From contig NZ_CP054690.1 in the NCBI RefSeq assembly GCF_013348805.1, positions 2,232,001 through 2,296,000 of the forward strand: a DNA stretch of 64,000 nt. Direction: 5' to 3'. The notes beneath the pieces were generated by a model. It saw nothing but the letters and a program-made list of their open reading frames with translations, had not been told where the DNA came from and did no database searches. Made by a program: the position numbers and the translations under genes. The DNA is from Rhodococcus sp. W8901. GTDB lineage: Bacteria; Actinomycetota; Actinomycetes; Mycobacteriales; Mycobacteriaceae. Below are positions 16,962 to 26,147 of the stretch, in pieces (within the stretch, counting starts at the first letter, position 1; every line of letters begins with the position of its first letter).

Positions 16962-17825
16962 ATGACGATCGACGTGAGCTACGAGGGCACCAAACGGGAG
17001 TTGGTGACGGACGAGGGGGTTCTCCGCTACCACGTGGCCGGCGCCGAGGATGCGCCGCCGCTGCTCCTGCTGCACGGCTCCGGGCCGGGTGTGTCGGGAT
17101 GGCGCAACTACCGCGGCAACCTCGGGGTCTTCGCCGAGCACTACCGCTGCCACATCCTGGAGTTTCCCGGGTTCGGCGTGAGCGACCCCACCGAGGGACA
17201 CCCGGTTCTCGCGGCCGGGTCGGCGGTCACCCGCTTCATGGACGCCCTCGGGATCGCGTCCGCGGCGATGGTCGGCAACTCGATGGGTGGGATCGTCGCC
17301 GTCAATCTCGCGATCCACTCCCCGGCCCGGGTGAGCAGGCTGATCACGATCGGCGGGGTGGGCCCACACATCCTCAGCCCCGATCCCAGCGAGGGTCGAC
17401 GGTTGCTGCACGACTTCGTCGCCGACCCGTCGAAGGAGAATCTGGCCCGCTGGCTGCGGGCCATGGTCCACGACTCCGGGGTCGTCACCGAGCAATTGAT
17501 CGAGGAGCGATGGGAGGCGGCGCGTGACCCGCAGTCGCTCGAGGCCGCGCGGGTCATGTACGGCGCGGAATCCTTTGCGCTGCAGCAGCAGTCCCTGCTC
17601 CAGTCCGGACGGCCGCCGTACTGGGCGATGATGCACAAGGTGTCGTGTCCCACGATGCTGACGTGGGGCCTCGACGACCGGATGAGTCCTCCCGACATGG
17701 GGATGGCGTCGATGCGCCTCATCCCGGACGCCGAGTTGCGGGTCTTTCCCAAGTGTGGGCACTGGGTGATGATCGAGGCGAAGACGGCGTTCGAGCGCTC
17801 CGTGCTCGAGTTCCTGCAGCGCTGA
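16962..17825 (+). CDS. Alpha/beta hydrolase, meta-cleavage-product (HsaD/BphD-like) type
   Basis: A 287-residue soluble serine hydrolase of the carbon-carbon bond hydrolase group, which cleaves ring-fission products of steroids or aromatics. The oxyanion region HGSGPGVSGWRNYRGN is characteristic, the nucleophile is in GNSMGG, the acid in WGLDDRMSP and the base histidine in KCGHWVMIE near the C-terminus. ATG at 16962 has GAGGGGGAGA upstream; longer frames run back into the promoter. The KstR-type box 37 nt upstream supports a role in steroid catabolism, probably as an HsaD paralogue outside the main cluster. A role for another aromatic ring product is possible. No dioxygenase gene lies beside it. 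Confidence 0.82.
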   Translation: MTIDVSYEGTKRELVTDEGVLRYHVAGAEDAPPLLLLHGSGPGVSGWRNYRGNLGVFAEHYRCHILEFPGFGVSDPTEGHPVLAAGSAVTRFMDALGIASAAMVGNSMGGIVAVNLAIHSPARVSRLITIGGVGPHILSPDPSEGRRLLHDFVADPSKENLARWLRAMVHDSGVVTEQLIEERWEAARDPQSLEAARVMYGAESFALQQQSLLQSGRPPYWAMMHKVSCPTMLTWGLDDRMSPPDMGMASMRLIPDAELRVFPKCGHWVMIEAKTAFERSVLEFLQR

Positions 17826-17858
17826 TCCTGCGGCGGCCGGCTGCGACCGGGCACGCGG

Positions 17859-19466
17859 TCAGGGCCGAAGGATCCTGCGAGCGTGACGGATCTCCGGAAC
17901 CCCGATGAGCTTCGCCGCCAGCGCGAAGGCGGCGATTCCGGTGAGGGTCCCGGCGACCAGCGCCGCGGCCGCACCGGTCCGGGGATCGCCCAGATGGGAC
18001 TTCGTCGCGTGCGTGACGACGAAACAGATGGCGCCGGAGATTGTCGCCGCGGCGACGACCCGGACCGCGGTGTGGCGCACGTGATGGAAGCCCAGCAGCC
18101 CGAACCGCCTTCGCAACAGGACATGTCCCAGCATCGCCCCGACGACGTAGGAGACGGAACCGGCGACGCACAGCATCAGCACCACGCCCTGATCAGGCAG
18201 TGTCGTCACCGCGACCGCGATGACCGCGATCTTCGTGGTCACCATCGCGATGTTGATCAGTGCCGGTGTGCGGGTGTCGTGGTCGGCGTAGAAGACCCGT
18301 AGTTGGAGCATCACGAGTGCGAACGGCGCCAACCCGAACGCCGAAACGGCCAGCGCCGTGCCGATCAGGTGGGCGTCGGCCGGGTCCACACGACCGACGA
18401 AGATGACCGCCGCCAACGTCGGTCCCAGGACCATCAGGGCGGCCGTGACCGGGACGAGCGCGACCACCGAATACCGGGCGCCGCGCCCGAGGTCGGCCAG
18501 GACTGCGGCGTGATCGTTCTCGGCGACAGCGCGCGCGATGCGCGGCATCAGAACCGTCAGGAGCGAGACGCCCAGAATCCCGTACGGCACCTGGAAGAGC
18601 AGGTCCGCGTAGGTGTACGTGGAGACGCCGCCGTGGCTGAAGGCGACGCGCAGCACCACGACGACGCCGATCTGGCTGGTGACGACGTAGGCGAGGACCC
18701 ATCCGATCAGCGGTAGCCCGGCGCGCACGGGACGCCACGTGTACGGCAGCAGACGAACCCTCCAGCGCCAGCGGAAACCGTTGCGTCGCAGAGCGAGGAC
18801 GACGGTCGCCGCCTGTCCGACGATGCCCAGGGTGGTGCCGACACCGATCACCGCCACCTGGGCCACGGTCATCGACTGTGGCGTGAGCGTGACCGGCCCC
18901 GGCAGCAGGACGAACACGGCCACCGTGGCCAGGACGATGCCGTTGTTGACCACGGGCGCCCAGGCCGCGGGGCCGTGGACGCCACGGACGTCGAGCACCG
19001 CCGTCGCCAGGGCCGCCAGTCCGTAGAAGAAGATCTCGGGCAGTAGGAGGTACGCGAACACGGTCGTCAGGTCCCGCTGCGCGGCGTCCTTGACGAACAC
19101 CGACGAGACGAGCGGGGCGCACAGGACGGCGAGCACGGTGACCGCCGCCATCACGACCGTCGCGCCTGCCACCAGTCGCTGCGTGAACTCGACGTCCACC
19201 TGGCCGCCACGTAATCGTGAGCGCGTCAGGACGGGGATCAACACGCTCGTGAGCACACCACCGAGCAGCAGTGCGTACACCATGTTGGGAAAGCTGTTCG
19301 CGCCGTTGTAGGCATCGCCGACCAGTGCAGTCCCCAGCACCGCCGCCAGCGCCGCCGTGCGAACGAAACCCGTCACACGGCTGACCGTCCCGGCGACGGC
19401 GACTCGTCCCCCAGCCCGCGCGACCAGGCGTTCCGGCTCGTCATCCTGCCTTCGATGTCTCCCCAT
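17859..19466 (-). CDS. MurJ/MviN-family lipid flippase
   Basis: A 535-residue polytopic membrane protein of the MOP superfamily, MviN branch, with about 14 hydrophobic helices. Recognisable parts are the start SRVTGFVRTAALAAVLG and DAYNGANSFPNMVYALLLGG (the loop after helix 1 typical of MurJ), and a central LLFQVPYGILGVSLLTVLMP that matches the conserved helix-7/8 region. Such proteins flip lipid-linked precursors such as lipid II. It lacks the C-terminal pseudokinase region of the mycobacterial MurJ, so it is probably a paralogue serving another lipid-linked sugar or a second MurJ. It is alone on the minus strand, convergent with the hydrolase gene and divergent from map. Confidence 0.85.
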   Translation of the reverse strand: MGRHRRQDDEPERLVARAGGRVAVAGTVSRVTGFVRTAALAAVLGTALVGDAYNGANSFPNMVYALLLGGVLTSVLIPVLTRSRLRGGQVDVEFTQRLVAGATVVMAAVTVLAVLCAPLVSSVFVKDAAQRDLTTVFAYLLLPEIFFYGLAALATAVLDVRGVHGPAAWAPVVNNGIVLATVAVFVLLPGPVTLTPQSMTVAQVAVIGVGTTLGIVGQAATVVLALRRNGFRWRWRVRLLPYTWRPVRAGLPLIGWVLAYVVTSQIGVVVVLRVAFSHGGVSTYTYADLLFQVPYGILGVSLLTVLMPRIARAVAENDHAAVLADLGRGARYSVVALVPVTAALMVLGPTLAAVIFVGRVDPADAHLIGTALAVSAFGLAPFALVMLQLRVFYADHDTRTPALINIAMVTTKIAVIAVAVTTLPDQGVVLMLCVAGSVSYVVGAMLGHVLLRRRFGLLGFHHVRHTAVRVVAAATISGAICFVVTHATKSHLGDPRTGAAAALVAGTLTGIAAFALAAKLIGVPEIRHARRILRP

Positions 19467-19620
19467 GATTTCAGGCTCTCACGGCGCACCCGACCGGCGC
19501 GTTGCCTCACCGTCCAGGGGACGGGCGGATCTGGGCTGGGGCAGGATGTCGACGGCACGGCGGCGCTGTCGCCGTCGAGGCGTGTAGCGGGGAAGTCGGA
19601 AAGCTCCGGGACCACCGGTC

Positions 19621-19626
19621 TACCCT
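19621..19626 (+). promoter_or_regulatory. Putative -10 element, leaderless map transcript
   Basis: TACCCT ends 6 nt before the ATG at 19633; no ribosome binding site is visible in this short leader. Motif-based suggestion only. Confidence 0.4.
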
Positions 19627-19632
19627 GAACCC

Positions 19633-20490
19633 ATGTCTGTTCGCACTGCGCTCGTTTCCGGAACCGTCTCGCCCACCCTCGCTGTCCCGAAGGACATCGA
19701 GCGTCCCGAGTACGTGTGGAAGGCGACGGCCCGGGAGGGCAAGGAGCCGTGGGTGCAGACGCCCGAGACCATCGAGAAGATGCGGGTGGCGAGCAAGATC
19801 GCGGCGCAGGCGCTGCAGGAGGCCGGTAAGGCCGTCGCGCCGGGGGCCACGACCGACGAGTTGGACCGGATCGCGCACGAGTACATGTGCGACCACGGCG
19901 CCTACCCGTCGACGCTGGGCTACCGCGGCTTCCCGAAGTCGTGCTGCACGTCGCTCAACGAGGTGATCTGCCACGGCATCCCCGACTCGACGGTGATCCA
20001 GGACGGCGACATCGTCAACATCGACGTCACCGCCTACATCGACGGCGTGCACGGCGACACCAATGCGACGTTCCTCGCGGGCGACGTCTCGGAGGAGAAC
20101 CGCCTGCTGGTCGAGCGCACCCACGAGGCGACGATGCGTGCCATCAAGGCCGTGAGGCCGGGCCGCGAACTCAACGTCATCGGCCGCGTCATCGAGTCGT
20201 ACGCCAACCGCTTCGGCTACGGCGTCGTGCGTGACTTCACCGGCCACGGCATCGGTGAGACCTTCCACAACGGCCTGGTGATCCTGCACTACGACCAGCC
20301 GAACGTCGACACCATCATCGAGCCCGGCATGGTGTTCACGATCGAGCCGATGATCAACCTCGGCACCGTCGACTACGACATCTGGGAGGACGGCTGGACA
20401 GTCGTCACCAAGGATCGCAAGTGGACCGCCCAGTTCGAGCACACCATCGTCGTCACCGATGAGGGCAACGAGATCCTCACGCTGCCGTGA
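19633..20490 (+). CDS. map: Methionine aminopeptidase type I with N-terminal extension
   Basis: A 285-residue metallo-aminopeptidase that removes the initiator methionine from nascent proteins. The five metal ligands are all present: Asp131, Asp142, His205, Glu238 and Glu269, with the substrate-side His114. The roughly 40-residue N-terminal extension (up to EPWVQTPE) marks the actinobacterial 1c form, equivalent to the second mycobacterial enzyme MapB. ATG at 19633. Its stop TGA overlaps the GTG start of cobQ, an unusual but real coupling of protein maturation and cobalamin genes. Function and family are secure. Confidence 0.95.
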   Translation: MSVRTALVSGTVSPTLAVPKDIERPEYVWKATAREGKEPWVQTPETIEKMRVASKIAAQALQEAGKAVAPGATTDELDRIAHEYMCDHGAYPSTLGYRGFPKSCCTSLNEVICHGIPDSTVIQDGDIVNIDVTAYIDGVHGDTNATFLAGDVSEENRLLVERTHEATMRAIKAVRPGRELNVIGRVIESYANRFGYGVVRDFTGHGIGETFHNGLVILHYDQPNVDTIIEPGMVFTIEPMINLGTVDYDIWEDGWTVVTKDRKWTAQFEHTIVVTDEGNEILTLP

Positions 20491-22019
20491 CAGCGGCGCT
20501 GACCGGCGCACTGCTGGTCGCCGGCACCACCTCCGACGCCGGCAAGAGCGTCCTGGTGGCCGGGCTGTGCCGGATGCTGGCGCGGCGCGGGGTGAAGGTG
20601 GCGCCGTTCAAAGCGCAGAACATGTCGAACAACTCCGTCGTCACCCTCGACGGCGGGGAGATCGGCCGGGCCCAGGCGCTGCAGGCGCGGGCGTGCGGCC
20701 TCGAGCCGAGTGTCCGGTTCAACCCGGTGCTGCTCAAGCCCGGCGGCGACCGGACGTCGCAGCTGGTGGTCCGCGGCAAGGCCGTCACCAGTGTCGGCGC
20801 CCGCGACTACATCACCCACCGCGAGTGGCTCCGGGACATCGTCGCCGACGAGCTGGCGTCGCTGCGCGACGAGTTCGACGTCGTGATCTGCGAGGGTGCC
20901 GGATCGCCCGCCGAGATCAACCTGCGCGCCACCGACCTGGCGAACATGGGGTTGGCGCAGGCCGCGCAGCTGCCGGTGATCGTGGTCGGCGACATCGACC
21001 GCGGGGGAGTGCTGGCTCACCTGTTCGGGACGGTCGCGGTCCTCTCTCCTGAGGACCAGGCGCTGATCGCCGGGTTCGTGATCAACAAGTTCCGCGGGGA
21101 CGTGAGCCTCCTCGAACCGGGCCTCGAGCAACTGCGTGCCCTCACCGGACGGCCGACCCTCGGCGTCGTCCCGTTCGCCGAGGACCTGTGGCTCGACGCC
21201 GAGGACTCGCTCGGCGTGGTCGGCGACGCACCGGTGGGACGGCCCGGCCCGCCCGCCGGCGACGAATGGTTGCGGGTGGCCGCGATCCGGCTGCCGCGGA
21301 TCTCGAACTCCACCGACGTCGAGGCCCTCGCGTGCGAACCGGGCGTTTCGGTGCACTGGGTGAGCGAGCCGTCGCGCCTCGCCGACGTCGACCTCGTCGT
21401 CGTGCCCGGCAGCAAGTCGACGGTGGCCGATCTGGAGTGGATGCGGCGCAACGGAATCGGTGACGCTCTCGTCCGCCGTGCGGAGACCGGCGGCGCGATT
21501 CTCGGCATCTGTGGCGGCTACCAGATGTTGGGCACGGTGATCGACGACGGTATCGAATCCGGCGTCGGCGCGGTACCCGGACTGGGGCTGCTCGACCTCG
21601 AGATCGAGTTCGCCGCCGACAAGGTGCTCGCGCAGGTCGACGGTCACGCCGACGGAATCCCGGTGCGCGGCTACGAGATCCATCACGGGCGCATCCGGCG
21701 CAACGGCGACGCGCCGCTGTTGAGCGGCGCGGACGGCGTCAAGGAGGGTAGCGTCCGGGGGAGTGTCCGCGGCACCCACTGGCACGGTCTGCTCGAGAGC
21801 GACGACTACCGGCGGCACCTGCTGACCGAGATCGCCGACGCGGCCGGCCGGCCCGGGTTCCGCGTCGCGCCCGGCACCGACGTCGCGCGGGTGCGGGAGG
21901 CGCAGTTGGATCTGCTGGCCGACCTGGTGGAACAGCACCTGGACCTGGACGCGCTCGACGCGCTGCTGGGAGGCGGCGCGCCGAGCGGAATGCCCATGAT
22001 CAGGTCGTCGCTCGCCTGA
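20487..22019 (+). CDS. cobQ: Cobyric acid synthase
   Basis: A 510-residue glutamine- and ATP-dependent amidotransferase that amidates four side chains of adenosylcobyrinic acid a,c-diamide to give cobyric acid. The N-terminal dethiobiotin-synthetase-like domain carries the P-loop GTTSDAGKS (residues 13-21), then [10 protein letters not shown], typical of CobQ. The C-terminal class I-like glutaminase has its nucleophile in [11 protein letters not shown] and [12 protein letters not shown] at 20487 overlaps the map stop. It is separated by over 20 kb from the other cobalamin genes here (44050-49686). The last 20 bp overlap the end of the convergent ABC permease gene. Confidence 0.95.
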   Translation: MTAALTGALLVAGTTSDAGKSVLVAGLCRMLARRGVKVAPFKAQNMSNNSVVTLDGGEIGRAQALQARACGLEPSVRFNPVLLKPGGDRTSQLVVRGKAVTSVGARDYITHREWLRDIVADELASLRDEFDVVICEGAGSPAEINLRATDLANMGLAQAAQLPVIVVGDIDRGGVLAHLFGTVAVLSPEDQALIAGFVINKFRGDVSLLEPGLEQLRALTGRPTLGVVPFAEDLWLDAEDSLGVVGDAPVGRPGPPAGDEWLRVAAIRLPRISNSTDVEALACEPGVSVHWVSEPSRLADVDLVVVPGSKSTVADLEWMRRNGIGDALVRRAETGGAILGICGGYQMLGTVIDDGIESGVGAVPGLGLLDLEIEFAADKVLAQVDGHADGIPVRGYEIHHGRIRRNGDAPLLSGADGVKEGSVRGSVRGTHWHGLLESDDYRRHLLTEIADAAGRPGFRVAPGTDVARVREAQLDLLADLVEQHLDLDALDALLGGGAPSGMPMIRSSLA

Positions 22020-22745
22020 GGACTGCCCAGGTCGCGGCGATCGCCGCGACCGAGGCTGCCAGCGGAACCACCGCGAGCACCACCGTCCGGGGCGCATCGA
22101 CGAACCATGATCCCACCGCCGGCCACCAGCGTGCCCACGTGATGACGACCGCGGCGATGCCCAGTGCTCCGATCGTCCCGATTCCCGCGATGAGGAACCC
22201 CGGTGTCCTCCAGCGCTGGTACACCGCGCCGAGCAGCATCGAGATCGATGTGGTCAGCAGCAGGCTTGCGAACAGCGTGACGGTCTGGAGCACACTCGAA
22301 TCCGTCGCGTAGCGGAGGACTCCGAACATGCGCATCCGGACTCCCCACCCGTCGGTCGCCGCCTCGATCACCGACAGCAGCTGCAGCACCGCGGCGAACG
22401 CGGCCGACTGGACCACCGCCACGACGACGGTCGAGGTGAAGAACTGGCGCCGCGTCACGCTCAAGCCCAGCGCGAACGGGAACGACTGTGTCATCGCCTG
22501 CGCGTAGAACGCCACGACGAATCCGTACAGCGAGAGCACGGCGCCGGTGCCGTGGGTCTCGCTCTCGGCGTCGATCAGCGCGAAGATCGTGAGATTGATG
22601 GCGAACGTGACCGCGAGGATCGCGGCGGGCAGGGCCAGCAGCAGCGGCCACGCCACCACGTGGAGTCGGCATACCGCCAGGAGGCGTCGGACACCGGTGG
22701 GCGAGGGGCCCGCCGAAGCGGCGGTGCGGGTGGGGGTGGCGACGG

Positions 22746-22749
<4 letters not shown>
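22000..22749 (-). CDS. ABC-2-type membrane protein of YtrA-regulated transporter
   Basis: A 249-residue polytopic membrane subunit with six hydrophobic segments (for example [18 protein letters not shown] and [20 protein letters not shown]). It has no sequence motif beyond the ABC-exporter membrane-subunit pattern; a conserved-looking SVTRRQFF follows helix 3. It overlaps the ATPase gene by ATGA and ends inside the 3' end of cobQ. With the ATPase and the GntR gene it forms a three-gene operon of the Ytr kind. Such systems often respond to cell-envelope stress, but the substrate here is not evident. Confidence 0.8.
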
Positions 22750-23662
<913 letters not shown>

Positions 23663-23666
<4 letters not shown>

Positions 23667-24028
23667 GGACGTTCCTCCCACTTGTCCAGCATGGATTTGA
23701 GTTCGGCGATGCTCATTCCGAGCTTGTCCGCCTCGCGGACGAGCGGCGCGACGTATTGCGTCGCGAACTGTTCGCGCCTGCGGAACCGGAGCGCGTCCCG
23801 GGCGCCCGTGGTGACGAACATGCCGATACCCCTTCTCTTGTAAAGGATTCCGTCGGCGACGAGCTGGTTGAGTCCCTTCGCCGCCGTCGCCGGGTTGATC
23901 CGGTGGAAGGCCGCCAGTTCGTTGGTGGACGGCGCCTGCGACTCCTCCGGCAGTGAACCGTCGATGATCGCGTTCTCGACGAGCCCCGCGATCTGCTGGA
24001 AGAGGGGCTTGCCCTCCTCGTTCAGCAC
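23663..24028 (-). CDS. GntR-family regulator, YtrA subfamily
   Basis: A 121-residue short GntR regulator. It has only the winged-helix domain (about 5-75, with STNELAAFHRINPATAAKGL) plus a short helical tail for dimerisation, which is the YtrA layout. GTG at 24028 follows a strong GGAGGG site at 5-nt spacing. YtrA proteins normally repress their own ABC operon, and a perfect inverted repeat lies 27 bp upstream of this start (24055-24080). It is first in the operon GntR-ATPase-permease. Confidence 0.9.
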
Positions 24029-24054
24029 CGTGACCCTCCGGCCGCAGGGCTGAT

Positions 24055-24080
24055 TGGTTCATTACTCATGTAATGAACCA
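24055..24080. promoter_or_regulatory. YtrA-type operator, perfect 11-bp inverted repeat
   Basis: TGGTTCATTAC and GTAATGAACCA (24055-24065 and 24070-24080) are exact inverted repeats separated by TCAT. The site sits between the GntR-ABC operon and the divergent lipoprotein gene and is the obvious autoregulatory target of the YtrA-type protein encoded at 23663-24028. Confidence 0.8.
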
Positions 24081-24220
24081 TAGAGCCGGTGTGGTGTGCG
24101 GTCAACCCGATTGCGCCGGGCGTGAGGCGGTTTCGTCCGTTCGGCACGGAGGAGTGGTTCCGGCACCTAAGATCCGGAGCGATGCCGAACGGCCTGGACA
24201 TCCGCGTGAGGGGAGTCGAC

Positions 24221-25483
24221 GTGCGCAGCAGATTCGATACCGGGACGGGGATTCGTGTCGCGTGCGGCGCGCTGGTCGCGGCGCTCGCGATCGCCGGTTG
24301 TTCCTCCGGTGATTCGGGATCCGGCGAGACGGCCTCGAGTAGCGCGACGTCAAGCAGTACGGCGTCCGCGACCACCACCGTGGCGCTGCAGAAGATCGAC
24401 GCGGCCACCCTGAACGAGACCGTTGCGTCGATGGCGAAGGACCTGCAGGTCCCGGGTGCGGTCGCCATCCTCAAGATGCCCGGCGGGGACCTCACGGCGA
24501 CCTACGGCACGGGAAAGCTCGGCGCGTCGACGGCGGTGACCACCGTCGACCACATTCGCATCGGCTCCAACACCAAGACCATGACCGGCACGGTGATCCT
24601 GCAGCTCGTCCAGGAGGGCAAGATCGCGCTGACGGATCCGGTCTCGAAGTACCGGCCGGACGTGCCGAACGGCGACAACATCACCATCGAGCAGTTGCTC
24701 GACATGCGCAGCGGCCTGTTCAACTACACCGAGACCGCCGAGCTCAACGAGACCCTCGACAACGACCCGCAGAAGCAATGGAAGCCGGACGACCTGCTGG
24801 CGATCGGGTTCGCGAATCCGCCGTACTTCCCGCCGGGGCAGGGGTATCACTACTCCAACACCAACATCGTGCTGCTGGGTCTCATCGCGGAGAGCCTGGA
24901 CGGCAAGCCGTTGCCGCAGATCTTCCAGTCGCGGCTGTTCGGTCCGTTGGGGCTGACCGGAACCTCGTTCCCGGACACCGCCGACAGTTCGATTCCCGCG
25001 CCGCACTCACAGGGTTACGTGTACGGGACGAACATGGACACGTTGACCGATCCGGCGCTGCCGGCAGACATGCAGGCCGCCGCGAAGGACGCAACGCTGC
25101 AGCCGAACGACGTCACCGACGTCAACCCGTCGTGGGCATGGGCGGCCGGCGCCGGCATCTCGACCGCCAACGACCTCGTGACGTGGGTGCAGGCCCTGGT
25201 CGGCGGGAAGCTGCTCGACGCCGACCTGCAGGCCCAGCGCCTCGCCAGCGTGCAGCCGACGGGCCCGGACAGTGCGTCGGCCCAATACGGTTGGGGTATA
25301 GCGAAAATGGGTCCGATGTTCGGGCACACCGGGGAGCTTCCGGGATTCAACTCCTTCATGGGTCACGACCCCGAGAACAAGGTGACCCTGGTGGTGTGGA
25401 CCAATCTGGCTCCGGCCGCGAACGGGCAGGATCCGGCGACCACCATGGCGAAGGAGATCATCGGCAAGGTCTATCCCGCATAG
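24221..25483 (+). CDS. Lipoprotein serine hydrolase, beta-lactamase/DD-peptidase family
   Basis: A 420-residue exported enzyme of the class C beta-lactamase/D-alanyl-D-alanine carboxypeptidase family. The signal is a lipoprotein type with lipobox IAGC (Cys27), followed by a Ser/Thr-rich linker to about residue 55. The catalytic serine is in IGSNTKTMT (SxxK), the second motif is YSN (GYHYSNTNIVLLG) and the third is GHTGELPG. All three active-site motifs are intact. GTG at 24221 has GAGGGGA 6 nt upstream; an ATG at 24182 would add 13 residues. It may trim peptidoglycan or act as an esterase; true beta-lactamase activity is not implied. It is divergent from the YtrA operon. Confidence 0.83.
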   Translation: MRSRFDTGTGIRVACGALVAALAIAGCSSGDSGSGETASSSATSSSTASATTTVALQKIDAATLNETVASMAKDLQVPGAVAILKMPGGDLTATYGTGKLGASTAVTTVDHIRIGSNTKTMTGTVILQLVQEGKIALTDPVSKYRPDVPNGDNITIEQLLDMRSGLFNYTETAELNETLDNDPQKQWKPDDLLAIGFANPPYFPPGQGYHYSNTNIVLLGLIAESLDGKPLPQIFQSRLFGPLGLTGTSFPDTADSSIPAPHSQGYVYGTNMDTLTDPALPADMQAAAKDATLQPNDVTDVNPSWAWAAGAGISTANDLVTWVQALVGGKLLDADLQAQRLASVQPTGPDSASAQYGWGIAKMGPMFGHTGELPGFNSFMGHDPENKVTLVVWTNLAPAANGQDPATTMAKEIIGKVYPA

Positions 25484-25510
25484 GCGTCCGATTCCGTGAC
25501 GTGGATCGCG

Positions 25511-25516
25511 TACCGT
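25511..25516 (+). promoter_or_regulatory. Putative -10 element before the small alpha/beta hydrolase gene
   Basis: TACCGT lies 8 nt before the ATG at 25525 and no ribosome site is visible; consistent with a leaderless transcript, low certainty. Confidence 0.3.
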
Positions 25517-25524
25517 TTCCAGCC

Positions 25525-26091
25525 ATGGAGTCGACGCGTGTTGAGGTGGGAAGCGGGACCTGGACGGTCCGTATCGGTGGGCCCGAGAGCCGACACACAG
25601 TTCTCTTGCTTCCCGATGCGGGCGATACGGCTGACGTCTTCGACGCCGTCTGCGCGCGCCTGCACGACTCGGATCTGCGGACCGTCGTCCCGGAGAACGT
25701 CGACGGGCTCGACGAGCCGTCGGTGATCGCGATGCTCGACGAGCTGAAGCTGCCGTGGGTGAACCTCGTCGGCTCCGGGTCGGGCGCCGAGCTGGCGTGG
25801 CTGCTGGCCGCCAAGACATTCGGTCGGTTCGCGAGCCTCGTCGTCGCCGATCGTGGCCACCCCGCGGTGCCGGGGGCGGACGGCTCGGTTCGGGACGCGG
25901 CGTGCCCCGCCGTCGAACTGCCGACTACGGTCGTCGTGGGCACCTCGCTCGGCCGTCCCTGCGCGGACGCCAGTGGGCGGTACGCGTATTCGGAGTTCCG
26001 GATCGTCCAGCTCGACGGCATCGACAACGTCCCCGCGGACGCGGCCCCGGAGCTCGCCAGCGAGATCGTTCTCCGCACGAGCTCCTGGTAG
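25525..26091 (+). CDS. Small alpha/beta-hydrolase-like protein, possibly non-catalytic
   Basis: A 188-residue protein with the strands of an alpha/beta hydrolase: VLLLPDAGDTADVFD in place of the usual HG oxyanion loop, and a nucleophile-elbow-like VGSGSGAELAW. The fold appears shortened (families usually have 250-300 residues). At the position of the catalytic histidine the sequence reads LDGIDNVPADAA, without His. It may have lost activity or use another mechanism. ATG at 25525 is chosen because the longer frame (to 24778) overlaps the lipoprotein gene in a shifted frame. No operon partner: the next gene starts 57 bp downstream and probably has its own promoter. Confidence 0.65.
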   Translation: MESTRVEVGSGTWTVRIGGPESRHTVLLLPDAGDTADVFDAVCARLHDSDLRTVVPENVDGLDEPSVIAMLDELKLPWVNLVGSGSGAELAWLLAAKTFGRFASLVVADRGHPAVPGADGSVRDAACPAVELPTTVVVGTSLGRPCADASGRYAYSEFRIVQLDGIDNVPADAAPELASEIVLRTSSW

Positions 26092-26135
26092 CGGCTCGGG
26101 TGCGGGCTGACCCGCGGGCGCCGGCGGGAGGTTTC

Positions 26136-26141
26136 TAGACT
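26136..26141 (+). promoter_or_regulatory. Putative -10 element, leaderless second SulP transcript
   Basis: TAGACT ends 6 nt before the GTG at 26148. The only Shine-Dalgarno-like GGGAGG is too far upstream (about 15 nt), which favours leaderless translation. Confidence 0.4.
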
Positions 26142-26147
26142 CCTCCG

